From Gammaproteobacteria bacterium (GTDB lineage Bacteria > Pseudomonadota > Gammaproteobacteria > Francisellales > CACEW01), in assembly GCA_029256015.1 (NCBI GenBank), contig JAQSYQ010000014.1:1-42133 (forward strand): a stretch of 42,133 nucleotides of DNA. The letters run 5' to 3'. A program made the position numbers and the translations under genes. The notes under the pieces are model-generated. The model saw only the letters and a program-made list of their open reading frames with translations. It was not told where the DNA came from and made no database searches. Below, in pieces: positions 10,363 to 17,971 of the stretch (positions are counted from its first letter, which is position 1; the number at the start of each line of letters is the position of its first letter).

Positions 10363-13053
10363 TTAGTTAAGAGTTGGGGCGTTAGCTTGCAATTGTCTTG
10401 GGTTAGAGAGCTTGCCGAATGCAAAGCTACTTAGTCCCGAAGCAATGGCTGCGATACTAGTTTTTGATTTAAATGAAAAAGGCCTTAGATCGCTTCTAGA
10501 CCACTGAAACAGCAATAAGCCAGCTACAGCGAGAGAGCCAGCAGCCCATAAATATAAGTTTGAGTTGGACCTTTGGCTCTGCTGAGCTAAAGGAGAAGCT
10601 GAGCTAGCAGTTGCTTGTTGCCCTTGGTTTTGAATAGCCATAGGCGACGGGGAAGGAGAAGCGGTTCCATCGGCGCTATCCTGACTTAGTTGTCTATGTA
10701 TGGAAAGCGGTAGTAAGGGTCTTGTTGGCGGCACGGCATGCAAAACAATGCCATTAGTAGTATAGTGCACGTTAACAACATAACCAAAAGTTCTAAATAG
10801 GTCACCCACATATTTTTCGCTGTAAGCAACGGTATACAAGCCTTCATCTGATTTAAATACTACCCCTGTTGGTCCTTCTACACTCTCCAGGTGTTGATAG
10901 CCGCAGTTAGTGTAATAATCTCTTCTCATTTGTAAGGCTTGAGGCGTATTTTGATACATTGAGATCAAGCATTCCAAGCGAGCTTGAACCAAGCGACATA
11001 TTAGTAACGAAATAGGAGCGATATTACCAAATAAGTTGAAAGGAAAAAGCAGTATAGGTGATTGGCTTTCTCTTAGTTTTAAGCTTTTTCTATCGATCCC
11101 AAGAATATTGAAACATTCAGCCCTTACTCGAGAGCCTATACCTTGTTTTGCTATTTTTTGGTTTGCTGCAAGTATTCTTTCAGCAGCAAAGTCAAAGCCA
11201 ATATAAGCTAAATGAGGGCTCTGAACAGTGGTGAGTGCTAGGTTTTCAAGTTCGCCACAACCTACCTCGACTACTACAGTGTTGTCAGGTTTGCCTCTTA
11301 TGATTGCCGCACAAGTTTCAAACTCTTCTCTTAAATAATGCTGTAAGCTAGGAGGGTAATTGGTATAAGTTAAGATTTGGTCTCCACCAGCGTTGGTATA
11401 GAACCAAAGAGCATCGCCATTCTCATGTAACTCTGGAATGCCCCATTGCATCAATCGTTGGATGAATTGTTCGATTAGCTGGTGAATCTTAGGATTACTA
11501 ACATTTGGAAACCGCACCTGCATATATTGTTCAAAATTAGTGCTGAAGGTTACTTTAGCTGTACTATCAAGATTAAATACATAAATAGTATTAAGCAGGG
11601 AGCCTATAAAAGGCCTGTCTATTATGGCTGATGGATTTTTACACTGAATTGTACAGATCAGAGACTCTCCATTTGGGGATATAAAATAGTAATGATATTT
11701 GCTTCTTCCTGTGGCCCCTACTGTGGGCATTTCAATCCTTCCGCTATCTGAGCTTGAACTATCATCTCTGGCAGCTGAGGGCGATCCCATAACAAGGGCA
11801 GACAATGGGCGTGACGCGGGAGAGCCTGGGGTGCTGTTTTGTCTTGGCTCAGTTCTAGGACCAGCCATAGTTGCGGCAGATTGTTCTGCCGGTAAAGCTC
11901 TAGTGGCCCTTGTCATGGGCGCTATGGATGCTGAGGCATCTGCATTTGATTGCGGGAGCCTTGCCAAAGCATCAGGGCTATGTTCTTGTTCCTCTGAAAG
12001 TGTGGCAAACATTCTTGCTTCGCCACCTTGTCTAGCTGTCATATCAGAAGGAGCTGATCTTCCACTTGAGCCTGCTGCAGCGCCGCCTGATCCACCCGTC
12101 GGTGCTAGTAGAGCAGCTCTTCTTTCTGAAGGTCTACGGGTTGTTTCAGGGGCAGGTGGCAAAAAGTGATCGACTGGCCAGGCCCCTAATGTGTTGTCAC
12201 CTGATGCTGAGACAACCCAATCTCCTACTTTTGCTAGGCCTTGGATCCAGCCACCCTTACCTTCGTGATATGTGTTCTCTGTGGCAACGCAATTTCCTGT
12301 GCGAATATCCCAAACTTTTATGGCTTTATCGCCTGAGGCACTCGCCAAATAAAATTCGCTAAGTGGAGTGACAGCATTGACAAAATTTTCATGGCCAGAG
12401 AGTTGATAGCTACATACTGCAGTTCTAAGGTCCCAAATTTTTATATCAAAAGCACATGAACCCGTTGCTAAAACATTAGTTGCCATAAGAGCTTGTGTTC
12501 TAATATGCTTATTAGGATGTCCCCCTAAAGACCCTGCGCGCTGAAGTGTTGTAGCATCCCACATGCCGATCATGAACTTATTGTCTTCACATATAATCGT
12601 ATTATTTGATTGAACCATAACTGCACAAACATAATTTGTAGTATCTGGAATAACACCGGTAAAGCTTTCTGATTCTGTATTCCAAATTCTTATAGTGGAA
12701 TCTTCAGCTTGGCTGACTATTTTGCCGTCTGTTAGTTTTGCTAAGGAATATATGGCTTTTGAATGCCCCGCAAGAGTCTTGATGTTATATCCAGAATTGA
12801 GCTCCCATATTTTAATAGTATTATCAGAAGATGCAGAGGCAAATGTATTTTCTGTTAAACCAAGCAATGCATAAACTTTATTAGAGGGGTGACAAATAAA
12901 AGTTTTTTGAGCATTTGGTCCGGGATTGTCAATGTTCCATAATTTTACAGCTCCATCGTAAGAGCCGCTTAAAAAGGTAGTTTCAGTAAGGGGAAGTAGC
13001 GACCAAGCGTGATCAGTATGGCCAGTAAATTTGCGAGGTGAATTAGTTGGCAT
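10363..13053 (-). CDS. WD40 propeller - class I methyltransferase - transmembrane fusion protein
   Basis: 896 residues, ATG 13053. Residues 8-295 hold seven WD40 repeats, enough for a closed propeller ('GSYDGAVKLWNID', 'ASSDNTIKIWELN', 'ASGDKAIKVWDIR' and others). Residues about 296-448 are a disordered Ala/Ser/Gly/Pro linker. Residues about 450-760 contain an S-adenosylmethionine-dependent methyltransferase fold: motif I 'VVVEVGCGELENLAL' near 593 and the acidic 'YIGFDFAAERILAANQ' after it. A Ser/Pro/Gln linker then leads to one membrane helix (about 833-852, 'LYLWAAGSLAVAGLLLFQW') near the C-terminus. The combination suggests a host-targeted, membrane-anchored methyltransferase with a protein-docking propeller. 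The substrate is unknown. It is the first gene of an operon with the B3/B4 gene. Confidence 0.8.
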   Translation of the reverse strand: MPTNSPRKFTGHTDHAWSLLPLTETTFLSGSYDGAVKLWNIDNPGPNAQKTFICHPSNKVYALLGLTENTFASASSDNTIKIWELNSGYNIKTLAGHSKAIYSLAKLTDGKIVSQAEDSTIRIWNTESESFTGVIPDTTNYVCAVMVQSNNTIICEDNKFMIGMWDATTLQRAGSLGGHPNKHIRTQALMATNVLATGSCAFDIKIWDLRTAVCSYQLSGHENFVNAVTPLSEFYLASASGDKAIKVWDIRTGNCVATENTYHEGKGGWIQGLAKVGDWVVSASGDNTLGAWPVDHFLPPAPETTRRPSERRAALLAPTGGSGGAAAGSSGRSAPSDMTARQGGEARMFATLSEEQEHSPDALARLPQSNADASASIAPMTRATRALPAEQSAATMAGPRTEPRQNSTPGSPASRPLSALVMGSPSAARDDSSSSDSGRIEMPTVGATGRSKYHYYFISPNGESLICTIQCKNPSAIIDRPFIGSLLNTIYVFNLDSTAKVTFSTNFEQYMQVRFPNVSNPKIHQLIEQFIQRLMQWGIPELHENGDALWFYTNAGGDQILTYTNYPPSLQHYLREEFETCAAIIRGKPDNTVVVEVGCGELENLALTTVQSPHLAYIGFDFAAERILAANQKIAKQGIGSRVRAECFNILGIDRKSLKLRESQSPILLFPFNLFGNIAPISLLICRLVQARLECLISMYQNTPQALQMRRDYYTNCGYQHLESVEGPTGVVFKSDEGLYTVAYSEKYVGDLFRTFGYVVNVHYTTNGIVLHAVPPTRPLLPLSIHRQLSQDSADGTASPSPSPMAIQNQGQQATASSASPLAQQSQRSNSNLYLWAAGSLAVAGLLLFQWSRSDLRPFSFKSKTSIAAIASGLSSFAFGKLSNPRQLQANAPTLN

Positions 13054-13085
13054 AAATATCCCGTTGCTAGGAAGGTGATTTGAAG

Positions 13086-13114
13086 ATTCAACTGTTTTTA
13101 TTGACCTTTGTCAA
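13086..13114 (-). promoter_or_regulatory. Candidate sigma-70 promoter for the WD40 - B3/B4 operon
   Basis: On the minus strand a consensus -35 TTGACA (13114-13109) is followed after exactly 17 bases by TTGAAT (13091-13086), four of six matches to the -10 consensus. It lies 33 bases upstream of the ATG. Confidence 0.5.
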
Positions 13115-13479
13115 GCCGTGTACTTGAAAAAAATTAATAGCATAAATTTAGCTTGTTCCAACTTTGAAGGTTAATAATTTTAAGAATATTGGTTTAAAAG
13201 CTTTTGTGCTTAGATGGCATAAATATGAGAATGGATTTTGGAAATGCAATAATGGCTTGTAAGCATAGAATTATTATATATTGCCAATATATTGGGATTG
13301 AATGAGAATTCAAAATAGTGCCGAAAAGAGAAATGGAACATCCTTATATTCAATGACCTCGAAAGCTTTAGTTTAAAAGCGATATTTACAAGCAATTTTG
13401 GCTTAAGCTATCAGGACCCGCTAGGCAGCAAGCAAGATTGATTTTATTACAAGTTCAGGCCGTCAGAATTTTGTGTTTG
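13115..13479. other. Intergenic stretch with one short repeat fragment
   Basis: 365 A+T-rich bases between the WD40 operon promoter and the end of the SDR gene. I see no convincing gene; a 61-codon open frame here has no ribosome site or family likeness. At 13308-13330 a 23-base stretch matches 39741-39763 at 19 positions, including the 'GTGCCGAA' core, so this is probably a decayed copy of the interspersed element near the right edge. Confidence 0.4.
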
Positions 13480-14082
13480 TTACCATCCTACCCGATAGGT
13501 CTTTCCACTTTGTAAACCCTCAACGCTTTTTACGTAAGCTTGAGCGGCAGTACTTGCTGGAACGGGAATATATCCACGGAAATAGGGCCCATAACTATCG
13601 GCAGCCTCTTGGATCATTGTTGGGCTGACTATGTTAATGCGGGTCCCTCTTGGCATTTCAATCGCGGCGGCTGTAACAAACCCTTCCAATGCACCGTTAA
13701 CCATACCGGCTGAAGCGCCGAATTTAATAGGGTCTTGATTTAATATGCCTGAAGTTAAGGTAAATGATCCGCCATCATTGATAAATTTAAGACCGTGGGT
13801 AACTAAGTTGACTTGTCCCATCAATTTGCTTTTCAGTCCTATATACCACTGCTCAGTTGTGATTTGTTCCAATAAACCAAAATGGACCTTGCCTGCTGTG
13901 ATAACTAATGCGTCAAAATTGCCTATTTGATTATAGAATTTATCGACTTGCTCTTCATCTGACATATCAAACTGGTAGTCGCCATCAGTTTGACTCACCT
14001 TGATAACATCATGCCTAGCTTCAAGCTCTTTTGTGACCGCCTTACCAATTGTTCCCGTGGCACCAACGACTATAATTTTCAT
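13480..14082 (-). CDS. Atypical short-chain dehydrogenase/reductase, 200 aa
   Basis: 200 residues, ATG 14082 with AGGAG ten bases upstream. The N-terminal Rossmann motif 'VVGATGTIGKAVTKEL' binds a dinucleotide, and 'ALVITAGKVHFG' matches the SDR NAG-type motif. 'SFTLTSGIL' gives the catalytic-Ser strand. Where classical SDRs have Tyr-x-x-x-Lys this protein reads 'GASAGMVNGALEGF', so the usual Tyr/Lys pair is missing, as in a known 200-residue SDR subfamily. It is about half identical by eye to the SDR at 38999-39601. The role is unknown; probably NAD(P)-binding, possibly with an altered reaction. It is a single gene, divergent from the SET-domain gene. Confidence 0.85.
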   Translation of the reverse strand: MKIIVVGATGTIGKAVTKELEARHDVIKVSQTDGDYQFDMSDEEQVDKFYNQIGNFDALVITAGKVHFGLLEQITTEQWYIGLKSKLMGQVNLVTHGLKFINDGGSFTLTSGILNQDPIKFGASAGMVNGALEGFVTAAAIEMPRGTRINIVSPTMIQEAADSYGPYFRGYIPVPASTAAQAYVKSVEGLQSGKTYRVGW

Positions 14083-14365
14083 TTTAGCTCTCCTGGGTTT
14101 GCTTACTGTATGGCTTATGTACGGTCTTTTAATAGGCGTAATGTTAGTTTGACGTGATTTTACTTTAGCATAAAGTTAATGAGGCAACAGCTTGTTACAA
14201 TAATGTAATTTTTTAAGCATGGTTTGAAAAGTAGACATAATGGCATACAGAAATCAGCTATTGTATTCATCTATTTAGCGGTTATATGATGGTGTTTGTT
14301 AATTCTCGCTAAATATACATATTAAATGCTTGTGAAGATCCATAAAGTAAGTTAGAGGATAAAAT

Positions 14366-15433
14366 ATGCACGCGACTTCAGATAGCAAAGTTAAAATAAT
14401 GAGCTTTAAAAAACCTGAGAATTTGTTGTTCAACGGGATTAAAACACCTGTTTCAGAGGTGGAGCGGGCGCTTGGCAAAAGCCTGTGCATGTCTTTCGGT
14501 ATAGATTCTACTGAGTATGATGCTTTCAAGAAGTATTGTCAGGAAAAACTTGTATGCCATTATCCTATGGGAAATCAACTGAAAACGGTGATGCCTGTTC
14601 CTTACAGTTACTTAGATATTTTCAATATGGGAGATTTTGGCTACGGCGTCAGGGCTGTTAAGCCTATCCCTAAAAATGCTTTAGTTTGCTATTATTTTGG
14701 TGAAATTTTTCCCAATAGCTCAAAAGTTTTGGAGAGTAGAAGTTTATATAGGCTAAATTTATGCAATGATGAAAGCAAGCTAACTGCTAAAGAAAAATAT
14801 GTCATTGATGTTCCTGGCATGTTTTGCCATGCAAGTCTCATGCAGCATCTTCCAAATCAAGAGTTGCTTGATGGTTTATATGAATTTAAAAGCTCGGAAG
14901 AAAAAGCAAAAGTAGCTATAGCTAATATAGACTGGGATACAGTCCATCTTTTTGATGCAGGGCCTGGTTATACTTGCGCTGTGGTTGCACTCTATGCCTG
15001 TCGTAATATCGAAGCGGGGGAGATATGTGGCTACAACTATAATAGTTCTTATTGGTATAACAAGGAACAGGAGCCCGCTTTATTTGACCGCTCGGGCAAT
15101 GTCATTGACCCTGCTTCCTATCACTCAAAACTTATCACAGTGCCGCCAGAATCTCATACCTATAATAACTCTGGGGAAGAGGACAGCTCTCTTGCTGTTA
15201 TTTCAATCCAAAAGACCATGCTTGCTCAAGGAGAGGGTATGAAGGGCTCATTGGGATGGCTGGGAGCTTCTTTAAGTCCAATAGATCTGGCAATCGACTA
15301 TATTAAGTTTATGGCTAGTCAAGGCCATAGTTTACCTGTTCCTGCCTTTGCTATAGCTCAAGGCCCTTTAACTCTTAGGGCTTTAGGCGGTGCTGGCGGC
15401 AGTGCCAGCGCAAGTTCTGGGCCTAAACCTTGA
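14366..15433 (+). CDS. SET-domain protein (putative lysine methyltransferase, effector-like)
   Basis: 355 residues, ATG 14366 with AGAGGAT upstream. The SET core lies at about 90-225: the AdoMet-binding G-x-G start 'GDFGYGVRAVKPIPKNALV' and the C-terminal part 'VVALYACRNIEAGEICGYNY', whose last Tyr matches the catalytic Tyr. The usual 'NHSC' pseudoknot motif is not recognisable; 'AIANIDWDTVHLFDAG' occupies that place. The last about 20 residues are Gly/Ala/Ser-rich. SET proteins in intracellular bacteria (for example Legionella RomA/LegAS4) modify host histones, so a host chromatin target is a reasonable inference. Activity is uncertain given the missing motif. It is followed after ten bases by the repeat-family upstream module. 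Confidence 0.75.
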   Translation: MHATSDSKVKIMSFKKPENLLFNGIKTPVSEVERALGKSLCMSFGIDSTEYDAFKKYCQEKLVCHYPMGNQLKTVMPVPYSYLDIFNMGDFGYGVRAVKPIPKNALVCYYFGEIFPNSSKVLESRSLYRLNLCNDESKLTAKEKYVIDVPGMFCHASLMQHLPNQELLDGLYEFKSSEEKAKVAIANIDWDTVHLFDAGPGYTCAVVALYACRNIEAGEICGYNYNSSYWYNKEQEPALFDRSGNVIDPASYHSKLITVPPESHTYNNSGEEDSSLAVISIQKTMLAQGEGMKGSLGWLGASLSPIDLAIDYIKFMASQGHSLPVPAFAIAQGPLTLRALGGAGGSASASSGPKP

Positions 15434-15443
15434 AATCGCTAAA

Positions 15444-15632
15444 TGGTGCAAAGAGAGGGCTGAAACGTTCCTGTATGTAATGGCTTCAAGAGACATAGTT
15501 TAAAAAACATACGCATTGGTATATATAAATTATCATCTGATGTGCCAAGCTTGTAGCAATAATGAGTTACAGCATATGGCATGTTAAACTTCTTGTCTGT
15601 TCTCTATGTTCAATTAACTATAGAGGTGCAAT
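15444..15632 (+). repeat. Repeat-family upstream module, copy A
   Basis: This 189-bp stretch aligns by eye with 39925-40109 and 41197-41384. Shared landmarks in order are TGGTGC-(G/A)AAGAGAGG at the start, a T/A-rich 'TTTAAAAA' run, a TTGGTATATATA box (here 15516-15527), and a GAGGTG/GAGGTA-type ribosome site just before an ATG. It fronts the decayed gene at 15633. The TATATA box could serve as a -10 element. Confidence 0.65.
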
Positions 15633-15735
15633 ATGAGCGAACAAGAAGTTACAGCTATCATGGCTTCTTTATCAGCTCGGGATTTTCAAAGCTTAAAACT
15701 CTGGCATTGAAAGGTAAGATTGCAGCCTATATTGT
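15633..15735 (+). pseudogene. Decayed N-terminal fragment of the 36-residue-repeat protein family
   Basis: ATG 15633 with GAGGTG upstream. The start reads 'MSEQEVTAIMASLSARDF', closely matching 'MNGQEVAAIKASLSARDF' of the gene at 41385. One T is then missing from a T-run (near 15685; four T here, five in the intact gene), shifting the frame to a stop at 15708-15710. The +1 frame continues the match ('KLKTLALKGKIAAY') to about 15735, where homology ends. The repeat body is absent. It therefore appears truncated and frameshifted. Confidence 0.75.
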
Positions 15736-15891
15736 ATACGGATATAGGCTAGAAATTACTATGTTATTTCCGCATGTTTTTACAAAATTTGTTGAATGCA
15801 TTTTATGGAGCTTTTGACCAGAATTTTAAAATAATTAACTCCTTATAGCTAAATGCCTCGCTTTTGCAGAATAAAAATAATTGTGATAGTC

Positions 15892-15919
15892 TTTGCATCT
15901 TAACTGATCAGATTATATT
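15892..15919 (+). promoter_or_regulatory. Candidate promoter of the forward biosynthetic operon
   Basis: TTTGCA (15892-15897, four of six to -35) and TATATT (15914-15919, five of six to -10) are separated by 16 bases. The spacer contains the palindrome TGATCA. It lies 33 bases upstream of the first gene of the cluster. It is a weak match, chosen because of its position. Confidence 0.35.
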
Positions 15920-15952
15920 TGCGCCATTAATTTATTTGCAGAGGTGAGAAGA

Positions 15953-16369
15953 ATGAATGCTAAAAATTTAAAAGATTTCATCTTGGATTTTTATGATGCT
16001 TGGAAAAGCCGTGATGCTGATAGAATCAAAAATTTTTATGATGAAAATCTTATAGGGTATTCTGATTTTCAGAAAATCACAGTGAGCGATATTATGACTC
16101 GCCTAAAGTTCGGTTGTGAGAAGTTTGCAGAGTCTCATTATCAAATTGATGATATATTTGTTGATGAATTAGAGGGTAAAGTTGCTGTCAGGATGAAGCA
16201 AAGACATGTACTCAGCGATGGCTCGGGTGATTTAAAGTTTGAGGCAATCATGCTTTATACAGTTGCAAACAATAAAATTAAGGAAGTATGGATGTCTTAT
16301 TTTCCTAATTCTAATTACCTCAAGAACGAAATTCCGCATGAGAATATCAAGGCTAAAGATACAGCCTAG
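15953..16369 (+). CDS. SnoaL/NTF2-like small protein
   Basis: 138 residues from ATG 15953, which has GAGGTGAG upstream; the frame opens at GTG 15944, but that codon is part of the ribosome site. The pattern 'FILDFYDAWKSRDADRIKNFYDENLIGYSDF', followed by four beta-strands ending 'KIKEVWMSYFPN', is that of the cone-shaped SnoaL/NTF2 fold (about 130 residues). Members act as cyclases, hydratases or hydroxylation helpers in polyketide and peptide tailoring. It is the first gene of the forward operon, nine bases before the FAD monooxygenase, so a tailoring role together with that enzyme is likely. The reaction cannot be deduced from sequence alone. Confidence 0.75.
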   Translation: MNAKNLKDFILDFYDAWKSRDADRIKNFYDENLIGYSDFQKITVSDIMTRLKFGCEKFAESHYQIDDIFVDELEGKVAVRMKQRHVLSDGSGDLKFEAIMLYTVANNKIKEVWMSYFPNSNYLKNEIPHENIKAKDTA

Positions 16370-16378
16370 CTCCCTAAT

Positions 16379-17971
16379 TTGAGCAATATTGATATGAAAC
16401 CAGATTATGAAGTTATTATTGTTGGCGGCGGCCCTGTTGGGGTTGCGCTAGGAATTGAGCTTGGTCTTCATGGTGTTCACACCTTGATCCTTGAGAAACA
16501 TTCTGAGCCCTTACGTACCCCGCGAGCTCAATCATTGAGCGCTCGATCTATGGAGTTCTTTATGCGCTGGGGCATTGATAGCGCTCTGGAAGAACGAATA
16601 CTTTTCCCAAAGTCATTTCCACAAGCAGCAATTTGGTGTTCATCACTTTGCGGGGAGGTATACCTTGAAACGTGTTGGGGGGATAATCGTCTTAGTAAAA
16701 ATGTCTCGCCACAGAAAGGTGTTCGGGTACCTCTTTGGATAACAGAGGCTGTACTTCGTGAAAAATTGAAATCATTTCCTCATATTGACTTTGTAAGAGA
16801 ATGTAATGTTCTGGAAGTTTCTTTAGACGGAGAAGTAGTATCAGTTCGGGCCTTTGACAAGCAAAAGAATACAGAGGTGAACTATACAGCTTCTTATTTG
16901 TCCTGCTGTGATGGTGCTGCTGGGCCAACAAAGAAAAATTTTGACAATAGCTTTTCTAAGTTATCAGATAAATCGAGAATGCTTGGTGTAACTTTTTTCC
17001 CATCTGGTATTTTTGATGTTAAGACGATTAAAGATGGCATTATGTATTTTGTTATGTCAGATAAAGTAATGGGTTTTTTTGGCCCTATCGATCTTTCTAG
17101 TGCTTCTGATGGCTTATGGTTAGCCCAAATTGTTTGGGATAAAGTGGATGTTGAACCTGATGAACAGATACTTTCCGAAATGATTGATGACTTTATCGGT
17201 GCTAAGGTTGAGAAGAGAATTGAAGGTTATCATTTCTGGGATATGCAGGTTCAAATAGCGGACTTTTTCAGTTTTAAAAATCGTGTTTTTTGGCTTGGCG
17301 ACTCAGCGCATGCTTTTGCTCCAACGGGTGGCCTGGGCCTTAATACGGGTTTTGGTGATGCGGAAAATTTGGGTTGGAAATTAGCGCAGGTTATCAATGG
17401 GATGGCGCCACCTGAGTTACTGAAAACCTATGAACAAGAACGTTATTCTATCTGGAAGGATAATCTGAACTTTGCTAAACAGAATGCGGAAGAATACACA
17501 AAATTGACCGAAAAATTTCCACCTAAGAAAGATGCTAAGGCTTTTGGACGGGCTTTTGGTAATCTGGGGGATCGATTTCTGAGCTCCTCGGGCCTAACCC
17601 TTGGATACGCCTATTTAAAGACTCCTTTAGTTTCTCCAACGAATGCAAAACAAGGGTCGCCGTTTGAGTATATTCCTCAGGCTGAGCCTGGTTTCTTTCT
17701 TCCACACATAATGCATGAAGCTGAACCTATTTATCGCAAATTATCTCCGGTAAAATGGACGCTGCTTGTTTCTGCAGATGAACCATTTGAGAGCCGCTTG
17801 TTAAGCCCAAATGATGATTTTGGCATAGATACACTAGAGGTTATAAGGTTTGAAAAAGACCTTTACCCGTATCGCTATTTATTGATCCGGCCTGATTGGC
17901 ATATTTCTCGTGTAGGAAATAATTTAGTAGAGGTCAAGGGGAATGTTATGGAGAAGCTTTTGTGCGCATAA
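16379..17971 (+). CDS. FAD-dependent aromatic hydroxylase-type monooxygenase
   Basis: About 530 residues. The frame opens at TTG 16379; ATG 16394 is an alternative start, and neither has a strong ribosome site. N-terminal 'VIIVGGGPVGVALGIELG' binds the ADP part of FAD. 'FWLGDSAHAFAPTGGLGLN' (about 307) is the GD motif contacting FAD ribityl and NAD(P)H, and 'CDGAAGPTK' fits the DG motif. This is the p-hydroxybenzoate/PheA-type hydroxylase family (usually 500-600 residues), which adds OH to phenols or polyketides using O2 and NAD(P)H. In this cluster a hydroxyphenylglycine ring or the assembled product is a plausible substrate; this is inference. Its end overlaps the start of the next gene by ten bases, so the two are translationally coupled. 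Confidence 0.88.
   Translation: MSNIDMKPDYEVIIVGGGPVGVALGIELGLHGVHTLILEKHSEPLRTPRAQSLSARSMEFFMRWGIDSALEERILFPKSFPQAAIWCSSLCGEVYLETCWGDNRLSKNVSPQKGVRVPLWITEAVLREKLKSFPHIDFVRECNVLEVSLDGEVVSVRAFDKQKNTEVNYTASYLSCCDGAAGPTKKNFDNSFSKLSDKSRMLGVTFFPSGIFDVKTIKDGIMYFVMSDKVMGFFGPIDLSSASDGLWLAQIVWDKVDVEPDEQILSEMIDDFIGAKVEKRIEGYHFWDMQVQIADFFSFKNRVFWLGDSAHAFAPTGGLGLNTGFGDAENLGWKLAQVINGMAPPELLKTYEQERYSIWKDNLNFAKQNAEEYTKLTEKFPPKKDAKAFGRAFGNLGDRFLSSSGLTLGYAYLKTPLVSPTNAKQGSPFEYIPQAEPGFFLPHIMHEAEPIYRKLSPVKWTLLVSADEPFESRLLSPNDDFGIDTLEVIRFEKDLYPYRYLLIRPDWHISRVGNNLVEVKGNVMEKLLCA

Noticed and set aside
11699..12362. Open frames on the plus strand opposite the WD40-protein linker
   Set aside because: They are antisense to a strongly supported gene in its G+C-richer low-complexity linker; no ribosome site or family likeness.
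13210..13395. 61-codon minus-strand frame in the gap before the SDR
   Set aside because: A+T-rich sequence without ribosome site, and composition unlike a protein.
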